A stretch of 46,118 bases of DNA from Pelargonium nanum (lineage: Eukaryota; Streptophyta; Magnoliopsida; Geraniales; Geraniaceae). How positions within the stretch are numbered: position 1 is the first letter of the stretch; each line of letters begins with the position of its first letter. Location: assembly GCA_036897485.1 (NCBI GenBank), contig JAYMTF010000200.1, positions 1 through 46,118 of the forward strand, written 5' to 3'. The position numbers and the translations under genes are program-made. This document shows, piece after piece, positions 34,784 to 45,245 of this stretch. Under the pieces are notes generated by a model. The model ran no database searches. It was not told the DNA's origin and was given only the letters and a program-made list of their open reading frames with translations.

Positions 34784-34803
34784 TTGATTTTCTTTTGCGT
34801 GAT

Positions 34804-35124
34804 TGTATGACCAACCACCCTGTTTCCCCTAGTCCTTTTTGGCATCTCTTGTATATTTCCTCTTGATTGAAAGATGCATCTTGGTTCCAAGAAAAAAAGC
34901 TCGATTCAAGTTATTTTTACTTTGGAACGCCTATTTCGGACTAGATTTCTGTCATATATTGGTTCAAATTTTATATGTTTCTGTAGCTTTACTTTATTAT
35001 TGTATGGCCAACTGCTACCCTCCTGCCCCAACCTCTTTTTGGCACTTCTTGTAAATTTCTTTTCAATTGAAAGATGCACTATGGTTCTATGAAGAGACAC
35101 TTGATGCAAGTTATTTTTACTTTT
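34804..35124 (+). repeat. Diverged ~120-bp tandem duplication in ABCI1 leader intron
   Basis: 34804-34925 and 35001-35124 share TGTATG(A/G)CCAAC, CCTCTTTTTGGCA-like, CTTCTTGTA, ATTGAAAGATGCA, TGGTTC, GAT(T/G)CAAGTTATTTTTACTT. Period is about 200 bases. The second copy ends next to the splice acceptor and supplies its pyrimidine tract. Confidence 0.85.
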
Positions 35125-35244
35125 TGCTCTATAGCAGGTTGGAAAGTTGTTGCTAACTGTAACTATTAGAACCAGATATGGGTTTTCATTGGTGAGCAAT
35201 TAGCGTCTTTGAAAAACCAGTCTTGTGCATATTTCTGAACATCA

Positions 35245-35937
35245 ATGGTTCTAAGAAAACCCCCCTTTCCCCGCATCCTCATTGATAATGTATCATGCAC
35301 GAGAAGTGGCGCCCAAATACTGCGAAATGTGAATGCTTCTATACACGATGGTGGAGCACTTGTTTTGACAGGCAACAATGGTTCGGGTAAGACCACTTTC
35401 CTGCGCATGTTAGCTGGGTTCAACAGACCATCAGCTGGTCAAATACTTTGGAATGGTCATGATGTGACAAATGCCGGAGTCTTCCAACAGTTCAAGCTGC
35501 AACTGAACTGGCTCTCGGGCAAGGATTGCATTACCGACAGGCTCACAGTTCTCGAGAACGTTTTGTGGTTTGAACTTCTGGAAGGCAAGGAAGGGAAATC
35601 CTTGCCTGCTCTGGAGTTTATGGGGCTTGGCAGTTTGGCAAACGAGAGGCCGAGAGTGCTGTCAATGGGGCAGCGCAAAAGGCTGCAGCTTGCTAGGGCG
35701 CTAGCAATTGATCGGCCAATTTGGCTGTTTGATGAGCCTTCGGTTGCACTGGATGACGAAGGGGTGAGGTTGCTTGAACATATAATTGCAGAACACAGAA
35801 GAAAGGGCGGGATTGCGATTGTAGCTACACATTTGCCGATCAAAATGGAGGATGCTGTGAATCTGAAAATGGCAGCGAGGTTTGGAAGACAGCAGACTTT
35901 TCTAGACATGCTTGGCGGCTCCGGAGACATTTGGTGA
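35245..35937 (+). CDS. ABCI1: ABC transporter I family member 1 / CcmA
   Basis: Nuclear-encoded ATPase subunit of the mitochondrial cytochrome c maturation (Ccm, System I) complex. With the CcmB membrane protein it releases haem-loaded CcmE for transfer to apocytochrome c. The coding region is a single uninterrupted exon of 230 residues, the usual length (Arabidopsis ~229). Motifs: Walker A GNNGSGKT (43-50), ABC signature LSMGQRKR (139-146), Walker B IWLFDEPS (159-166), D-loop ALDD (168-171) and H-loop His (ATHLPI, 196). It has only one nucleotide-binding domain and no membrane segment. No classical cleavable presequence is evident (MVLRKPPFPRILIDNV), as in other plant CcmA proteins. Its eubacterial-like sequence reflects mitochondrial ancestry. 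The open frame on the opposite strand (35457-36032) is a shadow. Confidence 0.96.
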   Translation: MVLRKPPFPRILIDNVSCTRSGAQILRNVNASIHDGGALVLTGNNGSGKTTFLRMLAGFNRPSAGQILWNGHDVTNAGVFQQFKLQLNWLSGKDCITDRLTVLENVLWFELLEGKEGKSLPALEFMGLGSLANERPRVLSMGQRKRLQLARALAIDRPIWLFDEPSVALDDEGVRLLEHIIAEHRRKGGIAIVATHLPIKMEDAVNLKMAARFGRQQTFLDMLGGSGDIW

Positions 35938-36059
35938 TGAATCATTATGAGAAAAAACTTGGTACCTAAGCTCTTTCTCATCTCATACTCTCTCTTGTTG
36001 GAAATATTTTTGTGCAACACAAACTGCTTCACTTATTTTTTTCTACATTGTTTCTTTTG

Positions 36060-37090
36060 ATGCCCTCCTATCATATATTATATGAGAATGACATACATTA
36101 AGTATTCATAGATCTTTTAGTTTAATCACATTGACTGAACTAAGGCAGCGATTCATTTATAACTTTCGGAAGAATGAAAATGGAATCGAGAATGAGATTC
36201 ACATTTGGATTAGGACTTTTTGGTCGTGAGAATGACTTTGAATCGAGAATCTCATTCTTGGTTTTCAACCGATTTCATTGTTTTTTTTTATAGTTATTAT
36301 TGCTTAAATCATATCAAAGGTTGATAAATCAACTATTACTATGGCTACCTGCTCTTTGAAATAAGTTTTTATTTTACAACTTTTAGAAACTCTGATTTAT
36401 TTATTTTTTCGCTACGACGAAAATGACATTGCATTCCCCTCAAAAATCTAACAGAAGAATAATCCGAACAAAAATTTGTAAATTTTATATTTTTTTTGTT
36501 TTATTATACACTATCTATACTTTAGAGTTAGGCTAGTTTCTAGTTTAGTATTAATGAGTTGAATCCAATTTTTAGGCCATTAAATGGAATTCAGTCCAAA
36601 GACATTTTGGTCATTTAACCTATACAATGAAATCACCCAATCTTCCTCTTCTCGCTAAGAATAAAAATTATAACTCAGAAATAAAATGTTATTTCCTTCA
36701 AATTACAACATGTTGTGATAATTTAAAGTCTGTACTGATTGTTAGGGTTTGTGCCGCTCTTTCTTTCTCTTTGCCGGTTGAGAGTCGGCTAGTATTTGTG
36801 TATGGCTATAACAGTTTCTTGAATTTTCAGATAGCAAATTGTGGTCTCTCTCGTTAAAATAACGAACTCTTGCTTTAATAACAAGTTATGGTGTTATTAA
36901 AATTTGCAGAGCGACAACGATGTAGATTCATGATAAGTTTTTTTTATTGGTGTGTACACAGGGTAGCATGAGGCGGTTCCAGAAAAGAAAAAAAGTGGCT
37001 TGGAAGGTGGTTGTTTGGTCGGAGCCAATGAAGCATCATTCGAGTTTGTTGTCGAATCAGATGACAGACCCGATGGTGGCCAAAAGCGGT
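36060..37090. other. ABCI1 3' flank and gene-free interval
   Basis: AT-rich. A 12-bp inverted repeat, AGAATGAGATTC (36189-36200) and GAATCTCATTCT (36247-36258), sits in a GAATCGAGAAT-rich patch that looks like a fragment of an old MITE. No gene is recognised. 36935-37090 becomes GC-richer and leads into the RNase H-like relic. Confidence 0.45.
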
Positions 37091-37096
37091 TGACAG

Positions 37097-37430
37097 AGCC
37101 CTCCACGTGGTCGCCTTAAACTTCAAGTGCAATCGTTGTTAGTTGTTTGTGCTCTTCAGTTAGGAGAGGTTTCAAGTGTCTTCAACTTGATTATTCATAT
37201 TGATGGGGAGTATTTCGGTGCATTCGGTTTGACTATACATAATGTTTTAGCCATTGTGTCTCAATTTGGAAGTGTCAATGTTTTGTTTGCGGGGGAGTGT
37301 GCGAGTCAAGTGACCCACAAATTAGTTAGATTTTCAGTATATTTGTCATATTTGTTTGGGTGGATTAGTTTTCTAGCTCTCAATTTTTATATCGTTTTCA
37401 TTATCGTTAGATTTAAAGTAATAAATTATT
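37097..37430 (+). pseudogene. Possible RNase H (RVT_3-like) retroelement relic
   Basis: One frame reads SPPRGRLKLQVQS, then after a gap HIDGEYFGAFGLTIHNVLAI, then FAGECAS. This resembles the plant non-LTR/RVT_3 RNase H pattern (PPPxGRLKLNVD, then D-G-x-x-x-G-A-F-x-x-x-I-x-N-V, then an A-E-x-x-A segment). The catalytic Asp of LKLNVD is replaced and an upstream stop breaks the frame at 37091, so any product would be inactive. This is a low-similarity call; a chance open frame cannot be excluded. Confidence 0.35.
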
Positions 37431-37796
37431 AATTTTTGCGTTAAAAAATGTTGTGATAATTCAAATGTTTTATTTTTTTTTATTTTAAATGGCTCACCCT
37501 CTCAATCGGTGTAGATCACACCACCTATGATGAAATATAATATTAATAAATTAAAGATAGGGTTGAAAATAAATGTGAGAAAAGGACCGTTCCATTTATT
37601 TATGGAGATTAATATTTTAATTTAAAATTAACTTTATTCAAACAATACAAGACTTGACGAAAAAGTTAACTTTTAATATCTTTCTAAAATTCGTATTCAA
37701 TAATTTAGATCCCTAATAGTTGTGTTTTCTCAAAAATATTTTTCTAGTATTTTAATACAATATTATTTAGGTAGATTTGCACGAGATCTTAATTAA

Positions 37797-38240
37797 ACTA
37801 GCAATTTGTATTGTAACACAACACAAGACACGAACACAATAATATGTTTGACCTAATTCATTTTGTAATCGTGTTGGAGAACGAAACACGTTTAGTAACT
37901 ATGTTGTCTTCATGTTGGGCTTCCAAAACATGCACGCACGATTAATTATTTGTGTTGTGACATGCAAGACACGTCTTATACGTTCGCTAAAGGATATAAT
38001 TATAAATTAATCATAATAATGTGTAAACAAATGTGTTTGATAGTGTTGTGTCAGACGTGTTGGTTCTATTGTACTTAATGCAGTTAAGTTGTATTTGTGT
38101 CAATCGTGTTGTGTCGTCACAACTCGTTTAGTTACCGTCTTAAATGTGTCGTGTTCGGGTTGAATCGTGCATCACACGAACAATCTTAACGTAACAAAAA
38201 CACTAACACGACACGCACGGACGGACTGTGAGCTTTGGAA
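37797..38240 (-). mobile_element. hAT-type MITE, degenerate, inverted (copy 3)
   Basis: It matches the 7227-7632 element on the opposite strand. AGCAATTTGTAT replaces GGCAATTTCGTA at one end, and TTGTAATCGTGTTGG, GGGCTTCCAAAACATGCACGCACGATTAA, TGTGTTGGTTCTAT and GTGTCAAT follow in the same order. The other end is near CACGCACGGACGGACTGTGAGC (about 38210-38235). Both termini are eroded and no target duplication is recognisable. It has more substitutions than copy 1. Confidence 0.72.
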
Positions 38241-38712
38241 CTATGTCATTGAGATTTGTGTCCTAAATCAAATTTTTAAATAATATGTGCTCATTGTTAT
38301 TCTTCATATTAAACTAAACTATAAGCATCTTTTCTTGTTTCTCAAGTTTTCTTAGGGACAATAAGATAATTACAAAATGAAAACTTCCACGAAATATACC
38401 AAGTATACGGTGACATAGTTTAATAAATTTTGATTTATTTGTTTTATTAATTATACTCCGTATAAAAAGACATATAACTTAATACAAGAAATTTATGGTA
38501 CCTAAATCTTCATTAATACTATAACAAACATATCTCCTTCAAGCCAAACATAGTTTGGACACATCATATTAAATTTGTAAATTATACGTGAAAAGTTTTT
38601 ATCCGGTTAGCATTCGATGTAATGTCCATCAATTATTTACCGGGAAGCATAAACACGTAGTTTAGCGACAATCTATTAGACTCTGGCTCCAGTCGGCATT
38701 AAATGTAAGGAG

Positions 38713-38914
38713 TGAATGAATGAATGAAGCCCCCTAAGGGTGGCGCAATGGTCAAGACACACATTTCCACGTAGGAGGTCGTGAGTTTAAATCCCATTAC
38801 GTCGGGTGGGGTGGGGTTTGGATTAAAACGGGAGAGCTACCCCCTGTTGTGTAGCTCATTTAAAATATATATATATATATATATTCTTGTTTTAAAAAAA
38901 ATGAATGAATGAAT
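38713..38914 (+). mobile_element. tRNA-derived SINE with target-site duplications
   Basis: TGAATGAATGAAT occurs at 38713-38725 and 38902-38914, flanking an insertion of about 176 bases. Inside are a pol III A-box TGGCGCAATGG (38741-38751) and a B-box-like GTGAGTTTAAATCCC (about 38781). A GGGTGGGGTGGGGTTTGG tract, the motif GAGCTACCCCC...GTAGCTC, an (AT)n run and a terminal TTTTAAAAAAAA tail follow. Boxes, tail and 13-bp direct repeats are all present, so this is a well-preserved, probably younger copy. The repeated TGAA could partly be a pre-existing microsatellite. Confidence 0.82.
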
Positions 38915-39274
38915 CAAATAGGTAAAAGAGACCATACGTACGTCAGTGTGCCCTGAATATAATGACCAAATAGCAACAACTTGAAGAGTGTTCATAAACT
39001 GACTGGTACGATGCACAACATAAATAAGGATGACATTTTAACGCAGACGAGGCATCAGACGAGAAAAGAAATCATAAAACCAGTCTTGTTGCTACCCTTA
39101 AGCATAAGTAATGTTAAAATGTGCTACTATGAGATAAATGAGACTTTCAATTGACCTTAGATCAACAGTGAATTTAGATAGAGGTTTATCATTCAAAATA
39201 TTATTCTCATCGTTGTCAAAACGAAGAAGCTTATGATTATCTTTATTATACTTTTTTTCATATTTGGTTCCCTT

Positions 39275-39760
39275 GTACTAAAATTATTTGGAGGCTATTT
39301 ATTCCGCTAAAAATACAATGTTACGCTTGGTTAGTAGCACAGAATAGCATCCCCTGCTTGGTTTTTCTTGTTCACCGCCATATTTTGCTTGGAGAATCGG
39401 TTTGCACTTGTCAGTTATGTGATACTGATTCGGACTCTTGCTCCCATCTTTTAATTTGGTGCCCTTGGTCTATTCGGAATTGGTCTGGTTTGATGATGTG
39501 TGGGGCGTGTGGACAACATTACCGGAAGATTGTTTCTCTTTATTATCATTGTGGCCATCCATTTTTCATGGGAGTAGTCTTAGTCGGAAACTTTGGGAAG
39601 TGCTTTGCCCCTAACGTTGTGGCACATTTGGCTTGGTCGTAACGGTTTGATTTTCCAACAACACTTTTCGAGTGTTGAGTAGACGATTATGCGAATTCAA
39701 AGTTTTTCTCTTTCATTAGTTTCTTGTTTCGATAACTCTTTTAGCATTATTTTTCTTTTT
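39275..39760 (+). pseudogene. LINE (non-LTR retrotransposon) ORF2 3' relic, zf-RVT domain
   Basis: One frame from about 39286 reads WRLFIPLKIQCYAWLVAQNS, later CQLCDTDSDSCSHLLIWCPW and IRNWSG. This is the C-x2-C-x7-8-H-x4-C reverse-transcriptase zinc-binding pattern (zf-RVT) at the end of plant LINE/RT proteins. After a frameshift near 39590 the neighbouring frame continues LWHIWLGRNGLIFQQHFSS, the usual W-x-x-R-N-x-x-I-F ending, and then hits a stop at 39680. The reverse transcriptase core is absent, so this is a dead fragment. Confidence 0.8.
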
Positions 39761-39899
39761 TATGCTTGGGTGTTTGATTCTATCTCATATTTGAGATGGA
39801 GTTTTCTTTCACCTGTCGTTTTGTACTTTTATTTGAACCTTCAAATTTTATCAATTTCTTATAAAAATATATGTATGAATATAAATGTCGTTTATAAAA

Positions 39900-41340
39900 C
39901 ACGCGGTCTCTTAACATAACAAGAAAAAAAATCCATTTATAAAAAAAAAATCTGTTTACAACTAATGGTTGCTAATAGTAAGAAGTTTCATTTCAACTTC
40001 TTGAATTATTAAGATGTGAAGAGGTGGGCCACAACTAAAAGTCAAACCGAAATCCAACGAAACGTGAATATAGCCACTCTAAAAAGTCAAATCAATATTA
40101 TTTTATTTAAATAAAATGATAGTTTACTTGTATAATATTTTTTCCATCCAGTTTTATTTTATTGTCTCAATAATAAAATAAAAGTTATTTAAAACTTTCA
40201 AAAAAAAAGACACAGTCATTTTGGTAAGAAATGTTGAAAAGTTTAATTTAATACACACATTGATAAGAAAAAATTTATCAATGATACCAACTAATTTATT
40301 CACTTATGAGTAATGTTGTATGAGTAAATGTTGTATATTTACTGGTGTATTATCTAGATCACATGCTATAATAAATTTTAATGATACTAACTAATTTACT
40401 GTATGAGTAATATTAACAATTCAAATATAAGTAGCATCATAAGAAAAAATGATCGATGACACTTATTTCAAAATTATAATTCAAAAAAGATTAAATAGTC
40501 ATATTAAAGCTAGCAAGAAAGACTTATTTATTCACTTTTCGATATAAATTTGTCAATTTCAAGTTGTTCCCCGTCAATATTTTACATCATTATTTGTTGA
40601 AACCTCCCATCAATGAGTCATTTGTGGCTAAATAGAGAGATTGAATATAATAATGATGTGTAAGAGCTAGAGTGATCAAAAGCAACTAATTGTTTAATTT
40701 GCAACAACCACTTAAAACACAACAAAAATTAGAATTGATTTCATAAAGATTATGTCTGAAATTAAAGTTGATTTAGTCAAGATTATGTCTAAAATTAAAA
40801 ATTGTACTTCATTTAATTACATATAAATTTGGAGACATCTTGTAAAAATATGTACAGGCAATTGTAGGCATGAAAATTGCATTAGATTTGGAGATCCAAC
40901 AAAACATTATATAAATGTATATAATATTATAACCTAAAAACAAATTAATGAGCAACATTTCAAAACAAATGATGTTTTAAAATATAGTTTGAAGATGTAT
41001 TACAAAATTTCTAAACATTATTGTTGTAAATTCAAATGGTTATTTTTTTAGTGCGTAATTATTTTCATCAACAAACATATGACTATAAAAAAATAAAAAT
41101 ACGATGCAATTTCAATAAAATAATTTTATTTTTTTATATCAATTCAATCAATAATGTTAGACCGACTATAATATATTCAAATTATTTTGTAATACAAACT
41201 CTTAATAAAAAAATGTACAAAAATATTATTTAGTAACTTAACAGAAAAGCAATTGATTTATGTGAGAACAAAAGAAGCCAAAAGTTATGTTGTTATTCAT
41301 TTTATATTAGTCCACTGGGAATACGCAAAATGTGAAATTT
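39900..41340. other. Very AT-rich gene-free interval
   Basis: No gene is visible. Local duplications occur. AAGATTATGTCT(G/A)AAATTAAA is repeated at 40746 and 40779 (period 33). A TGATACNAACTAATTTA...ATGAGTAAT phrase is repeated near 40281 and 40381 with GATAAGAAAAAAT nearby. Otherwise it is featureless poly(A/T)-rich DNA. Confidence 0.5.
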
Positions 41341-41344
41341 TATT

Positions 41345-42571
41345 ATAATTTTATATATATATAGTCTTTTTCCTCCTCTGTTTCTTGAACTGGATTTAAT
41401 GTTGGTTTGGAGTCCGTATGAGAGAGAGACCTAATACAGCTTTGACTCAACCTCCTTTTTGGTTTGTTTTATTGTTGTTGCTTCAGCTTAGAAATGAAAA
41501 GTTTCTCTGATTTTGTGTTAGATTTTGTTGTCTTAGCTGTTACTGATTGATGTTTGAGGTACAGATCTTTACCCATCTCTGTTTTGTGTTTATGGTGAAA
41601 GATTTTCATTGAATTTTTGGGGTCACCCACAAGGGTTTTCCCCAAAAAAAAATTCAAGAAAAATCATGGGTTGTTGAGGATATGGTGTTATGGTTCATGG
41701 GTTGTTGAGTTTTTGTAGAAATTCATGAGCTTTTGTGTGCAGATTATCAGTGGTTGTGGTGGAGCTCAAATCATCAATGTCTTTTCAATCACCTGTGGTT
41801 CAGTTTTTGCTTGCAGTGGTTTAGCAGGTTAGTTTTAGCTTAGCTTAGACTTCTATGGCATATGTGCAACCTCAAGTCAAGTGTGTATCTTTTGGTGCAT
41901 TGATGCTAGCTTTTGCAAAAACAAAAGTTCTTTGATTTTGGCATGAAAATAAGAGATTTTGGATGAGAAAAGCTTATTTCTTTAGATTTTGTTTTTGTTT
42001 TTTTATCTATCAAGATGCTTTAAAGGGTCAATTAGGGTTTTGCATAGTTCTTGATTCCTGTAAATAAAGTGATTATGAACCATGACTATAAACTACACAA
42101 CTCCTTTTTGGTTGTATTAATAATTTTGTTACTGTTTTTGTTTTTCTGTAATTGAATTGTTTCCTGTTTATCATTTTTGAACTGTCACTTAAGTTGGATG
42201 GATCTTTGGAAAATCTGTATATCCTTTGCTATTTTCTGTTTTGCTTTTATAGAATTAGCCAAGTAGGTTACCTTTGTGGTTGAAAATAAGGTTACAATAC
42301 CCAGAAAGGTTGTTTCTTGCAAAAAAGTTGAGCTATTTAGGCCACTTTATTGCCCATGTGAACTGTGATGCAGCTTTTTTCTCTACTTGCATCTTTTTCT
42401 TTTCTTTTCCTTTCTCTCTTTTGTTACCTTTTGTTTTTCTAACTTTTGATCTTTATTTATATTAAGAAAATGTGAGAACTGATACACTTTTATGTTGATG
42501 TGCAGCCATATATGTACATGAATTGTGAGTTTATTTTGGCAAGGTTTCTGATTTTGTGATTCAGCATTGAA
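41345..42571 (+). other. 5' leader and leader intron of tubby-like gene
   Basis: A TATATATATATAG at about 41353 may be the TATA region. A leader exon ends at 41827 before GTTAGT; a second, earlier leader intron ending at a TGTGTGCAG near 41742 is possible. The main leader intron is 41828-42564, and the final leader piece is only 7 bases before the ATG at 42572. The leader has a 15-codon upstream ORF (ATG 41777-41779, stop 41822-41824) ending 3 bases before the donor. Confidence 0.55.
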
Positions 42572-45245
42572 ATGTCATTCCGTAGCATAGTTCGAGATGT
42601 TAGGGATAGTCTTGGGAGTTTATCTAGAAGAAGTTTTGATGTAAGGTTGAGTGGCCATCATAGAGGAAAGTCTCATGGTTCTTTGCACGCTGTGAGCGAT
42701 CAGCTTTGTGATTTAGTTCAGAACAGTCGGTGGGCTAGTCTTCCCCCGGAACTACTTTGCGACGTAATTAAGAGGCTGGAGGAAAGTGAGAGTACATGGC
42801 CTGCACGAAAGCATGTTGTCGCCTGTGCTGCAGTTTGCCGGTCTTGGAGGATTATGTGCAAAGATATTGTCAAAGGTCCAGAGATTTGTGGGAGGCTGAC
42901 TTTTCCAGTGTCACTGAAGCAGGTAGGTCTTTTCAGTTTCTTTATTCTGCAAGTTCTTCGGGTAAATTTCTTTCATTCCTGTGATTGATACTTTGACTGT
43001 TATTTGCACTGCAATTTCGGGATTTTATGGGTATAGATTTGAGGAAAACAAAGACTAAATCTTCTCCATTTGAATTTCAGCCTGGGCCGCGAGATGGGAC
43101 AATTCAGTGCTTCATCAAAAGGGATAAATCTAACCTAACTTACCACCTTTTTCTTTGCCTAAGCCCTGGTAAGTGTTAACATTGGTTGGATTTGTACATT
43201 TTTATTGAATATTTCAACTTTATTTAAAAGTATATTTGTTTCATTGGTGATCTGTGATCATCTGCTTCGTTAATTGGTAATGTGGGTGTAGTATACTAGT
43301 GTGTGCATAATATATCGCGGGTGTTTTTTATAAATTTTAGTAATTTGTATCTGGCCACTGGAGACTGGAGAGCTTGTAGGAAGTAAGTTGTGTAATGATT
43401 CTGCATGAGATGGCATTTCTTTTTTATGGATTCCATTGTAGCTTGTAAAAAATGTCACTTGTTGTGATACTATGTGGAACTTTGGACAATCTTTTGCATT
43501 CTGCGAGAACAGTTAATCCTCTTATTGATAAGACCAGTTTCACTACGAAATAGAAAAAATGAAGCTTTACTGAAGTTACAAATGTCTCTCTTACGTTAGT
43601 ACCATTGAAATAGGTTTATGTTGTTGTTCAAATATAATCGACATCCTTTGATTCTAGAAACGCAGTCACTGAACTTTTGTTACGGGATTTAAGTTGCCAT
43701 TTCATGCCATTTTGAAATATTTCATTATAGAGATTCGGGAGACTGCATTTCCCTATGTTTTCCTGTAGACTTCAATTTTCATGGAATGATACGTTTGGAA
43801 GTTTAGCATTGTTCTTGTCTGAATGTACCGTCTTTTGTTTGTAATTTCAGCTTTGTTAGTTGAAAATGGGAAATTCCTTCTTTCGGCAAAACGAACCAGG
43901 CGAACTACCTCCACAGAGTATGTCATCTCTATGGATGCTGACAACATTTCTAGATCAAGTAGCACTTATATCGGAAAGATAAGGTAAGAAACCGAAACCG
44001 AAAGTCAAAACATAGTTCTAAATTCAGTGACTTTGAGACCATGAATGATGTATGTGAGGAATATTTTCAAAGTAAAATGAGTTATTTTGGAGGACACAGT
44101 CTCAAACTTTTCCCTCATGATGGCGGGTTGGATTCATGCGTCAACCCTCTATTTTGATCAAACTGTCATCAAAATCTGATTCTATATATGGCAAAATTTG
44201 ATTTAAGGATAAAACAGTATTTTTGTCTTGGCGTCGTAGAAAGGTGCAGAGGTCGGGCTTGATATCGAGAATTATGCAAGGAATTTGAATCCAGATTGCT
44301 TGCATTATTTTGGTGCTTAGTTAATAGTTGCTATCATTGAATGAAGGATCAATATTTTCTATATATATCTTTCCGCCAGTTACCTTTTCAATTTCACTCA
44401 TCCCCACGTCCCTCTTTGATTTTGTGGTGCTAACGGCTTCTGTATGATGAATACAGACCACAACTTGATTGCTATATCGGACTATAAATCTATATTTAAC
44501 TGTTCCAACGGTTCATTTTGTTTCTTGTTTCAGATCAAATTTCCTTGGCACAAAGTTCCTAATATACGACACTCAGCCTCCATACACTAGTACTAATGTT
44601 CCTGCTCCAGGGCGAACAAGCCGTAGGTTCTATTCCAAGAAAGTCTCCCCAAAAGTCCCCACCGGCAGCTACAACATAGCCCATATTATGTATGAACTCA
44701 ACGTACTGGGTACACGTGGCCCACGAAGGATGCAGTGTACCATGCATTCCATCCCCATGTCATCGCTTGATGCAGGTGGCACCGTCCCTGGCCAACCTGA
44801 ACTTCTTCCCCGATCCCTCGAGGACTCATTCCGAAGCATCTCCTACTCAAAATCTCTCGACCACTCTGTTGAGTTCAGCAGCTCCCGGTTTTCTGAAATT
44901 GGCACATCCCATTTTGACGATGAAGATGGAAAACAAAGACCTTTAGTTCTCAAAAACAAGTCCCCGAGATGGCACGAACAACTACAGTGTTGGTGCCTGA
45001 ACTTTCGTGGGCGAGTAACTGTTGCATCTGTAAAGAACTTCCAGTTGATCGCGTCCACACAGCCAGCTGCCAGTGCTCCTACTTCGTCTCAGCCACCCCC
45101 ACCACCCGATCACGATAAGGTACTTCTGCAGTTTGGCAAGGTTGGCAAAGACATGTTCACCATGGATTATCGGTACCCTCTATCTGCATTCCAAGCTTTC
45201 GCTATATGCTTGAGCAGCTTCGACACCAAATTGGCTTGTGAGTAA
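42572..45245 (+). CDS. Tubby-like F-box protein (TLP)
   Basis: Combines an F-box, the Skp1-binding adaptor of SCF ubiquitin ligases, with a C-terminal tubby domain that in this family binds phosphoinositides and tethers the protein to the plasma membrane until a stimulus releases it. Exons: 42572-42922, 43081-43168, 43851-43983 and 44534-45245 (1284 nt, 427 residues, normal for plant TLPs). The N-terminus is [20 protein letters not shown]. The F-box spans ~53-108 ([18 protein letters not shown], then [15 protein letters not shown] [17 protein letters not shown]). The tubby domain spans ~118-422, with [79 protein letters not shown] and [17 protein letters not shown]. It ends with the family C-terminus [19 protein letters not shown] variable Pro/Ser-rich insertion lies at ~375-393. 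The gene is intact. Confidence 0.97.

Larger units (their letters stand above)
34000..35244 (+). other. 5' leader and leader intron of ABCI1
   Basis: A CT-rich leader exon (TCTTCTTCTTCTC, GCCGGCCG, TTCTCCGGCGGAG) begins near 34020-34040; its donor is not clear (near 34165). The acceptor CTATAGCAG ends at 35137, and the last leader exon is 35138-35244. That exon contains a 5-codon upstream ORF (ATG 35178, stop 35193-35195). The intron carries the block shared with the upstream gene (34705-34783) and an internal ~120-bp tandem duplication (34804-35124). Confidence 0.5.

Noticed and set aside
35457-36032. 191-codon antisense frame over ABCI1
   Set aside because: It mirrors the ABCI1 coding frame. 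The Walker and signature motifs are on the + strand, and no family resemblance is seen in the antisense product.
38729-38800. Possible tRNA gene (A and B boxes)
   Set aside because: No cloverleaf or acceptor stem can be drawn. The tail and direct repeats show it is a SINE head.
39689-39919. 76-codon hydrophobic frame
   Set aside because: It follows the LINE relic in AT-rich DNA; the hydrophobicity is a result of T-rich codons.
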